Assembly (NCBI RefSeq): GCF_035046485.1
Contig: NC_085137.1
Coordinates: 379,378,706 to 379,442,705, forward strand
DNA from: Aedes albopictus
Taxonomy: Eukaryota; Arthropoda; Insecta; Diptera; Culicidae
Reading direction: 5' to 3'
Length of the DNA stretch: 64,000 bases
Below the pieces are notes generated by a model, which searched no databases, was not told where the DNA came from, and saw only the letters and a list, made by a program, of their open reading frames with translations. A program made the translations under genes and the position numbers. Every line of letters begins with the position of its first letter. Positions within the stretch are counted from its first letter, which is position 1. Below are positions 23,641 to 35,936 of this stretch, one piece after another.

Positions 23641-24630
23641 TCCGCGCGAGACAATGCTGAACGCGATCAATTCATAAGTATTAACCAAATAACACGTGAT
23701 AAATAAATCAGAAAGATCTTACCGCATGGTTTGCCGTCTATCTTTTACCGACCCTCTCTTTTTCCAGAAATTCATGCAACCTTTATTTGAGTCAAAACAT
23801 TTATTCATTTGGACTAAAATATTACAAATGTCGACACCGAAGATGACGAACCATTAAAATTTTTGTGTTCATGCAAAAATTAAAGGAAATTATTTATTAT
23901 CAACTAAATGTGCATTTGGAACTAGCGCCGACACCTGACGTGACGAACTTTTCAATATTTGTTAGATAAATACACAAAAACCAGAGCTGCAGCATCTTCC
24001 ACAAACTGGCCTCGAAATTACACTGAACTGCTACAACAACACACGGGTACGACGATGTGTACATTCAAATTGTCGACGACAACGCGGCCGATCCGAACGA
24101 AAAAAGCGGCACTTCCTTTGCCTCCAAAAACACACTAAACCGCCTCGTACGAAGATGAGCACGCACACAGAATGACGACGCGATGCAACGACGAACCAAG
24201 ACGGACTGAAATGTAATCCGCTGCTGACATCACACGACCGACTCGCACAAAAACTAGTTTTTTTTTTTTTTTTTTTTTCTAAAAGCACGCACACCAGTAT
24301 GTGCTCCTGATTCTTCTTTCAAAGTTCAGATAGCTGAGGAATTCATATGGCTTTCTTTAGAATTTGAGTAATTAAAAAAAAAACATTTTGCCGCACATTT
24401 TGTAACTTCTACCTCTCCTGTCAAAATTGTTCGTTATGTTCTAAATAAGTTCCTGGCGCAACATGTTTATAACAATCAGAATCAATGTTTTGGTTGATTT
24501 GGTTTGTAGACGGTTGTAAGTAAGATTTGTTGAAACAATCAGATTATACTTCAGTAACAAACTAGTTTCGCAAGTTTCAACTAATGATGACCTTTGTTTT
24601 TATTTTGCTAGTTGTTATAAAAACGTTATA
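23641..24630. other. Unassigned sequence with a poly(T) run
   Basis: A run of about 22 T lies near 24257-24279. An 87-codon minus-strand ORF at 24031-24294 begins in the poly(T) complement and shows no domain. Nothing else is recognised. Confidence 0.3.
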
Positions 24631-24638
24631 CCCAACAG

Positions 24639-24800
24639 CAGGCCCGTGCACAGAAGTGGCGCCCAGGGGGGGGGGGGGGTGTGGTGGAGGAGGTGTGTTT
24701 CCCAACTTTGGCAAAAGGCGGAGGGGTGCCTAGTATATGAAGCGTCGGTAATGGGGGGGGGTTAACCCCCAAACCCCCACCCCCCTGTTGCACGGGCTTG
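24639..24800. mobile_element. hAT MITE with long G tracts
   Basis: The ends CAGGCCCGTGCA and TGCACGGGCTTG are inverted with one mismatch. The perfect 8-bp duplication CCCAACAG lies at 24631-24638 and 24801-24808. The interior has G runs of about 14 and 9 near 24667 and 24751, and C-rich sequence near 24765-24785. Confidence 0.88.
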
Positions 24801-24889
24801 CCCAACAGGATTTTAATAGGTTTTAATTTTGTTTGTTTAATGAAAATTCAGTTGCAACGTGTTTGCAACGATGATCATTTCCATTTTAG

Positions 24890-25090
24890 TTGCAGGTGCT
24901 ACTTGGGGCGCCAAGAGGTTCCAAGAAGCTTAAGCGGCGTTTCATAGAAGTTTAACGATGTTCCAGAGGCTTTAGATGTTTTTCTAAACAGGCGTTTCAG
25001 GTGGTTTCATGGGAATTCCAGGGGTTTTCAAGGAATTTCAAGGGCGTCTCCTTACGGAAATTCCATCGAAGCTTCAGGAATTGAAAAAAA
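24890..25090. repeat. Degenerate GGTTTCA-type repeat
   Basis: Units such as GGCGTTTCAGGTGGTTTCA and GGGGTTTTCAAGG recur. The same repeat type is much longer at 57850-58440. Confidence 0.5.
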
Positions 25091-27587
25091 ATTTGATAGG
25101 TCTTGAAAGTTCTTTCGGCAAAATTCCAATTATTTGTTATGAATTAAAAATTTATAAAATTTTCAAGATATCAATGTAAGGCTTTCTTTTTTTTCAATTA
25201 TTGTAGAATAACTATTGCTATCTCTGGTAGCAATTCATTAAGAGTTCGTTAACACTGGTTATGGGTTTTCGTAACGTAAAGTACCGACATCCAAAAAAAA
25301 AAAAAGTGGAATTATTTATTTTTACACACCGCATATCTCAGTAGTTAGTGTATCAAATTTCGATCTTTTTACGTTATTAGGATTCCGTTTTGGGTATTTA
25401 GGTCTGTTTTGTTATTGGCTAACGCCTAAATATATGCACAGCGCGTTCGAATGCATATATGAATTGAACACCCCAAGTTCTCCATACAAACTTCGGTCAT
25501 AAACAGTGAAAGCCCGGACCAATATTTTCCAAAAATGCTTTCACAATGACACTTCTAGGGTCCCAAACCCCAGTTCTTTTTTTCTCATCTCATAACAAAA
25601 TTTAGTCGAACGGTGTTATCAAGTGGCTTATTTATGTATTGTTAGACCAAATCATTTGTTGAAGACTGAACTGAAGATTATGCCACGAATGGTGCTTCGC
25701 AAAAGAATCACAGATAATAAAACCAAAGTCCTAGTGGGAATCGGATATACGAAAATCTATCTACTACCCGGTGTAATAAATTTATTCAATGGAATCGATA
25801 GGTGAATATTTGCTCTGGAAAGAGGTATTGTTGGTGTAACACTAAGAAGTACTATTTTATTGCCTTAGCTACTCTATCACTTTTTAAAATAAGTGGGACC
25901 TCAAAATGGTAGCATTGAAGCTGCATCATGTTCAAATGGAAAGAAATGGAACGTCCTCTTGAAATTATATTCATTCTCGTACGACTACCACATCTCATTT
26001 CCCCGCACTTCTACCGACTGAACAAAGCTCAATCTACCACCATCCCTGGAGAAATTATCGAAATTAGGACGCAGTAACTCACCCAATCACCCATACCGCA
26101 GCATCAGCAGCAGCACCAGCAGCAGCTAAAACCCAAACCACTGCCACATGCATGTATAGTAGAAGGATAGTGCTTTTAGTGCAGCGTGATAAATGATGAT
26201 TCGATTATCTGGAAAGTAGTTTCCAATCGTTTGCCATTAGCCTTTTGTGTCCGCGTGTGTACTGCTGTATGTGTCTGTGTGTATGTACAGCTTTGCCCTG
26301 ATCCTGGCAGCAACCAGCGAAAAAGCATTCACTCTCCAGGGAACGAAGATCCTTTCTCAAGAAAAGTGCATCCACCAAGTGCATTTGCACTCGTTCAGAG
26401 GATACATGAATGTATCCATCGAAACGATAACCGAAGACTTTGGACTGCGCTGCTGCTGCAGCAGCAGCAGGAACACTCCCGAGTCGAGTAGCATGAAATC
26501 CTTCGCTTCGCCAGTGTTCTTTGCTTTTGCAACTCTGTTGGAAGAAACGAATCACTTGTGGGTCATGGGAAATAACAACTGGATTGCGTTTCAGCAGCGC
26601 TCTCTCCGGAGTCCTGTCTGACATCCCTCGGTATCCCCGTGGCCGCGCCGCGCCGCGCCGTTACGGTGCGATGCTCCGATTTTCTTTATTATCTGGGTTG
26701 GGTGCGCGAAAGCGGCAAAGTTATGGCAGACGTTTCTGAGAATTTAATATCGAAGGGCTTTTCCCCAAGCTTGAAAGGGACTTTTCTGCTGCCAGCGGCT
26801 CGTGTTCATGTGTTTTGCCTTAAGCAGTCGGCAGGATCGGTATCTCGGCGGGTTCGCTTGCAGGGAACAAAAGCGCTGAAAGGGGTTGAAATTTAATCTT
26901 TATAATCTTCACTGAAAGCATTGAAGTTTGTGGGTTACTTTCTCGTTAGAGTGGGATAAGCCATGGCCATCAGGTGGGGTCGTATTTTTGTGTATAATAA
27001 AGTTTAGTAGAAATTTAATTAACGTAATATGATTAACCGTGTTCAGAGGCGGTACAAAAATGAGTTTATTCAGACTGATATGACAACAACGGCTGGAGTA
27101 AATGCTGGATTTGTACTGGTAATCATGAAATCAGTTATGTCGAAACCACAGAGTAAATTACTTTCAAAGCAGTTGAAAACCACATGGATTACAGCATCTT
27201 TCCGTGCATGCATGGCATGGTTGAGTACCAATTGCAGCTTGTTTCACATTTGCTTATTGGATCACGCCCCAAATTCCGTATGACCCAAAATCCAAACGAT
27301 TTCAACCACATTCTCCCCTCGGAAGTATGCCAAACGAGAATTCCGATCCCGCACCCTTTACAGATGCCACTAGCTACTAGCCTAGCATGGTTGCTTTCTC
27401 TAGGAGCATGTTTTCTCCATCCTTGAGAACCATAATGAATTGCAATTGGAACAGATTTTGGGGCTACTAATTTGCTGCTGGGTGGTACGGAAGGAATTCC
27501 ACTTTTTGGTCTTTGTGTTTTAAGCTAGGTTGTCCTACAATGCAGGAAGAATGGAACCATTTTGGGGACCGCGTGCCATCGGACTAT
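25091..27587. other. Largely unrepeated sequence, no gene recognised
   Basis: CAG-type microsatellites lie near 26100-26128 and 26448-26470, and a GCCGC run near 26642-26660. Overlapping ORFs on both strands at 26186-26896 share the same GC-rich DNA and show no family motifs. A host exon or untranslated region here cannot be excluded. Confidence 0.35.
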
Positions 27588-27838
27588 CCGAATACAGAAG
27601 CATGAAGCCTGCTTTTAAGCATAAAGCACTCCCACATCGAATTACAAAGAGCATACTTTGCGTAATAGACCATTTTCGCCTTTGTCTGGCATATGACAGA
27701 CGAGGATACTCCGCCCGAGGAAGTCAAGACAATTTCCATTACGACAAGTTCATGGACTGACCTAGAATCGAACTCAAACACCATCAGTATAGTATTGCTG
27801 AAAAACCGCACATTTACCACTTTTGCTATGTGAATTCC
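27588..27838 (-). mobile_element. SINE with a Feilai-like body and a different tRNA-like head
   Basis: The minus strand begins GGAATTCACATAGCAAAAGTGG (positions 27838 downward) with box B GAGTTCGATTC. It continues CTTGACTTCCTCGGGC, ACAAAGGCGAAAATGG and AAAAGCAGGCTTCATGC. The last blocks parallel the Feilai-like body of 4937, although the head is different. Confidence 0.7.
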
Positions 27839-27847
27839 ACCAAAACT

Positions 27848-29380
27848 GTCTTCTGCAAAAATACTGCAAATTGAGTCCTCTATTAAGCAAAAAATGGGAA
27901 TATTTGTATTTGAGACTTTAGACAACGTAGAACATCCTGAACACCAACAAGTATAGGGAAACGAAATAATTGACATACCAGTTGTTCTAAAGCCTGAATT
28001 TGGATATGGGTTACGTTCATACGTATTCATTTAAACTTTGTCAAAAATATCGAAAGGTATTTTATATTCTAGGATGTTCTAGATGTTCCGAACTGTCCTG
28101 TAGTAAAGTCCTTTAAATCTATAAGAATTCTTTATGTGTTTTCGCCATAAATAATAGCATATCATAATCTACTGGAATCCGTGGAGCTCTTGAAATCTAC
28201 AATATCATTTATAGACACTATGGGTATATTCCAGGTCAGCCAAACTACCTTGGAGTTCAGAGCTTCAGTTCTGCACTCGTAACAGTAGCCATAACTGTTA
28301 TACTGAGTAACGTTGGATAATCAACCGAGCTCACTGGACCAATCTGAAGTCTACTTGATAACTATGAACCATTGGGACATTCAGGGTCTTCCAGAATATC
28401 CCTTAATGAAGTCCTTCATTAAAGGATGTCGAGCAATAAAGAAGAAGAAAGAAGGACTGACCTAGAATCGAACTCAAACAGCCTCAGTATAGTATTGCTG
28501 AAAAACCGCACATTTACCGCTTTAGCTATGTGAATTCCACCAAAACTAGATAAACAACTTTGTATTTTACGATTTAACGCTTTTGGAGCCCCTCCCCAAC
28601 ATAGAAACAGCACTGTTTTCTGCAAAACTACTGCAAATTGAGTCGTCTATTAAGCAAAAATGGGAACATTTGTATTTGATACTTTACTGACAACCTAGAA
28701 CATCCTGAACACCATCAAGTTTAGCGAAACGACATAATTGACATACCAGTTGTTCGCAAAGCTGAATTTGGATATGGGTTACGTTAATATGTATTCATTT
28801 AAACTTTGTCAAAAATATCAAAAGGTGTTTTATATTCTAGGATGTTCTAGGTGTTCCGAACTGTCCTGTAGTAAAGTCCTTTAAATCTCCAAGAAATTGT
28901 TTATGTGTTTTCGCCATCAATAATAGCATTACATAACCTACTGGAATCCGTGAAGCTCTTGAAATCTACAATGTCATTTGTAAACACTATCGGGATATTC
29001 CAGGTCAGCCAAACTGCCTTGGAGTTCAGAACTTCAGGTCTGCACTCGTAACAGTAGCCATATCTGTTATACTAAGTAACGTTGCATAATCAACCGAGGT
29101 CACTGGACCAATTTGAAGTCTACTTGATATTTCTATAAGCCTTTGGGACATTCCGGGTCGTCCAAACTCTTTTATAATGAAGTCCTTCAAATCTACAAGA
29201 ATAATTTTATGTGTTTTCGCCATAAATAATAGCCTTGCATAATCTACTGAGATCCGTGAAGCTCTTGAAATCTACAGTGTCATTCATATGTAGACACTAT
29301 AGGAATATTCCAGGTTAGCCAAACCATCTTGGAGTTCAGAGTATAAGGTCCACACTCGTAACATCCACCATATATTACAA
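27848..29380. repeat. Decayed tandem repeat, about 700-bp units
   Basis: Two long units, starting near 27848 and 28612, share blocks such as ATTCTAGGATGTTCTAG, TGTTTTCGCCAT, CTGGAATCCGTG and TTCCAGGTCAGCCAAACT in the same order. A third partial unit follows from about 29150 with GTGTTTTCGCCATAAATAA. Weaker matches continue past 30833. Confidence 0.7.
28454..28538 (-). mobile_element. Short SINE sharing the 27588 head
   Basis: The head matches 27754-27838, including GAGTTCGATTCTAGG. The Feilai-like body is absent: a (CTT)n tail follows directly at 28438-28453. It is either an internally deleted copy or a separate short family. Confidence 0.65.
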
Positions 29381-29399
29381 AAAAAAAAAACACGGACAC

Positions 29400-30530
29400 C
29401 GTTTTCAGCCAGAGGCTGTACATACTGAACGAATTTTAACACTAGACAAAAGGGCATTTTTTGAAATTGCTTTAAAACGTTATAACTCAGGAACGAAGCA
29501 TCGTAGAAACAAAGTTTTTTTTAGAAAATTAAAGCAAATTTTCTCAGAAATCCAAAAAAATATAAACTGGAAAAAGTTTTTCACAAAATTTTCCACAGTT
29601 GAGAAAATTCGTAAAGAAAAGCCGGAAAAACTATCGGATTTTTGAGAAGGTTATTTTATAAGCTTTAATCGCTGAAATTTTTGAAATATACTTTTTTTTC
29701 GTTTTTGAGTTATGGCCAATTTTGTTGAAAAATGTCCAAATGTGCCATAAAAGGCTTTTCTTTGAAAAATCATAACTCAAGAACGAAGCATCGTAGAAAC
29801 AAAGTTTTTTAATGAAAATGGAAGCAAATTTTCTAAGAAATACAAAAAAAAAAGAAGTGGAAAAAGTTTTCCACAAAATTTTTCACCGTTGAGAAAATTC
29901 ATAAATAAAAGCCGGAAAAACTATGTCCGAACTCGTGAAAAATTTTCATAAAAATATTTTTGGGAATGTAATTTTATAAGCTTTGGGAATGTAATTTTAT
30001 AAGCTTTGATCGCTGAAATTTTTGGAATGTACTTTTTTCTCATTACTGAGTTATGGTCAATTATGTGAAAATGACCATGTAAGCCTATATTATATGGTAA
30101 TTTTTCATAAAATCTGCCATAACTTAGGAACGAAAATTAAGTGCATTCCTAAAATTTCAGCGATCAAAGTTTATGAAGTTTATGAATTTTCTCAACGGTG
30201 AAAAATTTTGTAGAAAACTTCTTACATTTCATATTTGTTGGATTCCTGAGATAATTTGCTTTCATTTTCATTAAAAAACTTTGTTTCTACGATGCTTCGT
30301 TCTTGAGTTATGATTTTTTAAAGAAAAGGCTTTTATGGCACATTTGGACATTTTTCAACAAAATTGGCCATAACTCAAAAACGAAAAAAAGTGCATTCCA
30401 AAAATTTCAGCGACTAAAGCTTGTAAGATAACCTTCTCAATAATATTTTTTCGAAAATTTGCTTTGTCTCTACGATGCTTCGTTCTTGAGTTATGATTTT
30501 TCAAAGTAAGTAGTGTCAGGGGAAAACAAA
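29400..30530. mobile_element. AT-rich inverted-repeat element with a repeated module
   Basis: The module CATAACTCAAGAACGAAGC followed by ATCGTAGAAACAAAG occurs near 29481 and 29771 on the plus strand and inverted near 30282 and 30467. It gives a fold-back of two direct plus two inverted copies. No clear termini or target duplication were found. The same module appears in the 46606-48664 element. Confidence 0.6.
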
Positions 30531-30599
30531 AAAATGCACCTGAGTTTTCCAGGAAAATATGTGACCCTGAATTTTCCTCAATTTTTTTTGTTCATTTAT

Positions 30600-30832
30600 C
30601 CATGAGCCCTGTCTGTGGAAAAAGTTTCATGAAAATCGTAAACCCTTCGGCCCAAACCCGTACGGTAATAAAATAAAATCCCCAAGAGACACACGGAGCA
30701 TGCACCAGTAGATACGGAGAAGAAACTGTTCTCACGAAAAGTTTCATCGCTCGGAGCGGGAATCGAACTCTCACCCCACAGCATGATGCGATTAGAAGCT
30801 TGGTGGTCCTAATCGCACGGATACGAGGCTCC
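30600..30832 (-). mobile_element. tRNA-headed SINE-like element, fifth type, antisense
   Basis: The minus strand starts GGAGCCTCGTATCCGTGCG and carries GAGTTCGATTCCCGCTC as box B at 30752-30772. A non-tRNA body extends toward 30600. No target duplication was recognised. Confidence 0.55.
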
Positions 30833-32199
30833 TGAGTAATGTAACATAATCAATCGCGGTTACTGGATCAACCTGAACTCAACTATATATTATTATGAAA
30901 CTTTGGGACATTGAGGGTAGTTCAAACTGCCCTGAAGTTTAGCTAACGTCAGTAATAGTACTTTTTCTCACAATGAACTATAATATTACACATCCAACTG
31001 TAATCTGTAATCCCCCCGGCATTTCATGAGTTATTCCAAGATAGTTCTGAGATATTCCAGATCAACGAAACTACTTCGGAGGCCATAGCTTCTGGTCTAG
31101 ACTTGTGATAATCACTTTTGCCATTACGATAAGAAGTGCTACATAATCCACAGTATTTACCAAAGTAGTTTGAGAAACAAGAAGCGTAGTTATATATATT
31201 TGAGATCTTCTGGGCCATCTTTACTGTTATGGAGCTTAATTGCTAAAAACAAACACTGTAACGTGAGGTGATTTCGTTTTAGATAGTATCGTTACACAAC
31301 TAAATAGAATTCATGAACCTCTTAGCTCTGAAGGGTCACTCTATGATAGTTTTGTGTCATCCAATCTTTCATGGAGTAGCCAACTTGATACAATTAAATT
31401 TCGTTCGTTGTACTAAGCTCTTAGCCCAGTTAGTGAAATACTTTAACTAGGTAGGTTGAGTTTTGAACTGCCTAACAATTTCTAACACAAGAGATTCAGA
31501 GCTACCAACAACCTTGACAAATCGTCCTTCACGTCAAAAAGTGACGTATGACTTCGGTTTAACTGGGCTATAGCCCACCAAACAGGCACTCAGTTAAAAC
31601 GAAGTCCACCTAAACGTAGTACAACGAAGGTCGACTGCATCTACACTTGCCATGCTAGCCTGCTGCACTGAATAATGATACATAATGAACCATATTTGCT
31701 AATATTCTTCAAAGACTAATAGGCATTGTTCTGTACCTTTGAAACATTTAAGGTTGTTCAAACTTTTATGAAACTCGTTTTTTTTTAAATCTGTATTCGT
31801 TAAAGTAATTATTTGTGCTAAAATAAAGCTACGTCACCTAGTCTAACCCACCCAGATCCGTGAACTTTTGTGAAGTTCAGACTCATTCCAAAATACCTTT
31901 GAGATATTTCAGGATTACAAAACTTTCCTACAACTTAGAACTTCCAGATAAGGTGAAGATATGACGAAGCCACATCTTGAGCACAAATCTTAAGGCAAAT
32001 GTGGGACGCCGCAGATGATAAGCACTGCAGCTGCGAACCGAGTGTTGTGGTGAAGAATTGTTGATTCAGCTTTATTATAATTGTTATTAACGCTAAATAT
32101 ATACAATTGATGCAACCATTACGATTGCTAATGCTGTGTAACTCAAAACAGCAAAAAAGATTATTACGGTTATTATCGAAGCTTTGTATAATGAAAAAA
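30833..32199. other. Decayed repeat, nothing else recognised
   Basis: Weak matches to the 27.8-29.4 kb unit persist (GGGACATTGAGGGTAGTTC near 30905, ATATTCCAGATC near 31049). From about 31250 onward I see only AT-rich sequence without defined features. Confidence 0.4.
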
Positions 32200-33494
32200 G
32201 TTACTCTTACATCCGTAGACTTCAGGATCTAAACTCAAGAACAGTTTAGATGACCTAGGATATCCCTACTGTTCTGATACTACCTTTTGAACATTCAGAA
32301 GACTTACTGGACATGATGGAATAAAAATAGTAGTTTTATATAATGAAAGAAGGGACCGTTGCACCCCTAGACTTCAGAATCTGAACTCAAGAACAGTTTG
32401 GATGACCTAGGATACTCCGACTGTTCCGATACTGTCTTTTGAACTTTCAGAAGTCTTACTGGACATAATGGAATACAAATCGTAGCTTTGTATAGTGAAA
32501 GAAGTTACTGTAACACCCGCAGGCTTTAGGATCTAAACTCAAGAACAGTTTGGATGACCTAGGATATGCCGGCTGATCTGACACTGTCTTTTAAACATTC
32601 AGAAGACTTACTGGACATGATAGAATACAAATCTGCATTAAAACATGAAAGGAATTGCCGTTACACCCGTAGACTTCAGAATCTGGACTCAAGAACAGTT
32701 TGAATGACCTAGGATATCCTGACTGTTCTGTTACTATCTTTTGAACATTCAGAAGTCTAATGTACATGATGGAATACAAATCTTAGCATTGTATAGTGAA
32801 GTAAGTTACTCGTAGATTTTAGGTTCTAAACTCTAGAGCGGTTTGGAGGACCTAGTACAACCCAACTGTTCTGATACCAACTTTTGAACATTCTGAAGAC
32901 TTACTGGACATGATAAAATACAAATCGTAGCTTTGTTTAATGAGAGAAGTTACCGTTACTAGCCTAGACTTTAGAATCTGAACTCAAGAAGAGTTTGGAT
33001 GACCTAGGATATTACGAATGTTCTGATACTGTCTATTGAACTTTCTGAAGATTCACTGAGCATGATAGAATACAAATCGTAGCTTTGTATAATGAAAGAA
33101 GTGACTGTTACACTCGCAGGCTTTAGGATCTAAACTCAAGAACAGTTTGGATGACCTAGGATACCCCTACTGATCTGTTACTGTCTTTTGAACTTTCCGA
33201 AGTCTTACTGGACATTATGGAGTAAAAATCGTAGCTTTGTATAATAAAAGAAGTTACTGTAACACCCGCAGGCTTTAGGATCTAAACTCAAGAACAGTTT
33301 GGATGACCTAGGATATGCCAACTGACCTGACACTGGCTTTTGAACATTCAGAAGACTTACTGGACATGATAGAATAAAAATCGTAGCTATGTATAATGCA
33401 AGAAATAACCGTTACACCCGTAGACTTCAGAATCTGAACTCAAGAACAGTTTGAGTGACCTAGGATACTCCGACTGTTCTGATACTGCCTTTTG

Positions 33495-34461
33495 TCGGCT
33501 GTTCGGGTCCGTATAAAGTTGATCGTCAATATTAACTTCTTTTCCCGATTAGCCTAGATAGCTGTGTAGTGTCGGTAGCGGTTGTCTTAATTGGCTAAGA
33601 ATAACACTACGGACCACCTGTTCCGGGGGTAAAAGTCCAATAAACAGGGAACCCCAATCCAAGGTGGCAGGCGACCCGTGCTGATGGATGAATGGTTGAG
33701 GGGGTTTAAAATATGCTCGATCTTTAATGGAGCCCGTAACGTAGGTAGATCGCCTTTATGTGTTGCGTTACGGTTCAAGATCTACCAAACCGAACCCTAG
33801 TGACATCTGGTTTGTCAAGTTGGGGTAATGTGTTTTGGAAATAAGGATTCATGGTACATAGTCCTTGTTACTGGTGACAGTTTCTAAAATTGCATTTATT
33901 CTGCCTTGCTGATAGTTAAAGAATCGGACTTTGCCCACCCGAGACTACACTTGATGTTAGGAAAAAAACATGCTTTACGTATCTAGTTGCGTACTAACCT
34001 ATCAAGGACTGTTAAGTTCTGGTAATTCAAGGACTCACGTGCATTCTTATTGCAGAACACATTCTCTAATTTGACAGAGTTTTGCAACTAGCCTAAAGTC
34101 CCGGGTTTTTCTTTGCTGTCCTGGGACTAAACTAGAAGCAAGACATGGATGGGGCTAGAGTTCCGATGCATGGATAAATACCAGTACCACCGTTTTGTTT
34201 TTCTCAGAATTCAAATAGATTGTGTTTGATTAGGGGCGCTCTTTCACTGGGATTTTAATCTCTATGATAACGGGACTTTTTTATCGCAATCTATTTCTTG
34301 CACCTCTGGGATAACAAAACAGGAACTGTACAGAAATCGATGCTTCATTGCCTCTCAATGACAATGGAGTAGTACGACATGCACTAAATACTAAGGATAC
34401 AGGTAATGCCACAAAAGATCTAAATACTGGTCGCAGTGGCTCACCCGAACAGAGAAAAAAA
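33495..34461 (+). mobile_element. 967-bp retroposon inserted in the satellite
   Basis: A perfect 13-bp duplication, ATACTGCCTTTTG, flanks it (33482-33494 and 34462-34474). The 3' end is A-rich (GAGAAAAAAAA). Long duplication plus A tail means target-primed insertion on the plus strand. Near its ends lie TGTTCGGGTC and its near complement CACCCGAACA. No ORF with a recognisable domain is present, so it is non-autonomous or a truncated LINE. Confidence 0.82.
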
Positions 34462-34928
34462 ATACTGCCTTTTGAACTTTCAGAAGTCTAGCTGGACATG
34501 ATAGAATACAAATCGTAGCTTTGTGTTATGAAAGAAATTATTTTTACATCCGTAGACTTCAGAATCTGAACACAAGAACAGGATATCCCTGTTCTGATAC
34601 TGTCTTTTGAACATTCAGAAGACTTACTGGACATGATGGAATACAAATCGTAGCTTTGTATTATGAAAGAAGTTACTGAAACACCCGCAGGCTTTAGGAT
34701 CTAAACTCAAAAACAGTTTGGATGACCTAGGATATGCCGACTGCTCTGACACTGTCTTTTGAACATTCAGAAGACTTACTGGACATGATGGAATACAAAT
34801 CTTAGCTTTGTATAGTGATATAAGTTACTCGTAGACTTTAGGTTCTAAACTCAAGAACAGTTTAGTGGACCTAGGATATCCCAACTGTTGTGATACCAAC
34901 TTTTGAACTTTCAGAAGACTTACTGGAC

Positions 34929-35200
34929 GGGCCCATATAGCCGAGGCGATAAACGCACGGGTATTCGGCATGACCATGCTGAGGGTGACGGGTTCGATTC
35001 CCGGTCGGTCCAGGATCTTTTCGTAAAGGAAATTTCCTTGACTTCCTTGGGCATAGAGTATCTTCGTGCTTGCCACACGATATACGCATGCAAAATGGTC
35101 ATTGGCAGAGGAAGCTCTCAGTTAATAACTGTGGAAGTGCTCATAGAACACTAAGCTGAGAAGCCGGCTTTGTCCCAATGAGGACGTTACGCCAAGAAGA
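34929..35200 (+). mobile_element. Feilai-like SINE inserted in the satellite
   Basis: It is near identical to 4937-5217, with boxes A and B intact, ending CGCCAAGAAGA. The perfect 16-bp duplication AGAAGACTTACTGGAC lies at 34913-34928 and 35201-35216 and is itself satellite sequence, so the SINE is younger than the array. Confidence 0.93.
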
Positions 35201-35335
35201 AGAAGACTTACTGGACATGATAGAATACAAATCGTAGCTTTGTATAATGAAAGAAGTTATCGTTAGACCCGCTGATACACCCGAGGATCTAAACTAAAGA
35301 ACAGTTTGGATGACCTAGAATATCCAGACCTTTTT

Positions 35336-35936
35336 TATGCTGTTGAGCACCAAAACCACAGAAATACATAGAAAAAACTCTATAATAATGCTTGGGAAAA
35401 GTCTCGGGCTTCAAAGGGTTAAAACAATACACATTCAACACATTCAGCTATTTGAATATTCAACCTTTTGACTGCACTTCCATTGAAATAATCTAACACA
35501 GATGTCAGAGCCACTTACAAATCGAATTGAAAATTTACACATTTACTCTGTTAGCGCTCAGATGCATTGCCAGTTTTCACCCACCACAGAATTGAAAGAA
35601 GCAACCAAAAACCACTCGCTACAAAACCACAGCGGCGCGACGTCTCCCTATTTGCACTCGGCTAGAAGTGTGCAATAGTGCAGCTTTGTAGAAGCTCTCG
35701 CCGCGATAGCATCGGCAAACAGTTTTCTTTCAACTGCTTTCGCTAAGAAATGCAAATTGCATGCAGCAAGCGAAGATCCTTTTCGGCAACCACGCACGCT
35801 GGTAGAAGTTTGCATATGTAAAACGTATCAGATTGCATATGCAATTTGTTACTGCTATTTCCAGTAAAGAGGTGAATTATCCCGACTAACATATTTAGCG
35901 TTTTGGCGTATTGGAAGCAATAGAAGTCTGAGCTCT
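35336..35936. other. Unassigned sequence
   Basis: Moderately GC-rich between 35630 and 35800. A CCCGACTAACAT motif near 35880 resembles the CCCGACTAGAGG ends seen elsewhere, but no partner end was found. Confidence 0.3.

Larger units (their letters stand above)
32200..35335. repeat. Satellite with ~150-bp unit, interrupted twice
   Basis: Units contain GACTTCAGAATCTGAACTC, AAGAACAGTTTGGATGACC, TAGGATATCC, CTTTTGAACATTCAGAAG and ACATGATGGAATACAAATCG in fixed order. Comparable positions fall near 32220, 32373, 32523 and 32674, giving a period of about 150 bp. Variants alternate CTTCAG and CTTTAGG forms, so some higher-order structure may exist. The array is split by a retroposon (33495-34461) and a SINE (34929-35200). 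Confidence 0.85.

Noticed and set aside
26186..26896. Cluster of 70-139-codon ORFs on both strands as a gene
   Set aside because: All overlap the same GC-rich DNA, none shows family motifs, and no consistent splice pattern was seen. A host exon cannot be excluded.
32200..35335. CRISPR-like array from regular repeats
   Set aside because: The repeats are ~150 bp, contiguous and without unique spacers. This is a eukaryotic satellite.
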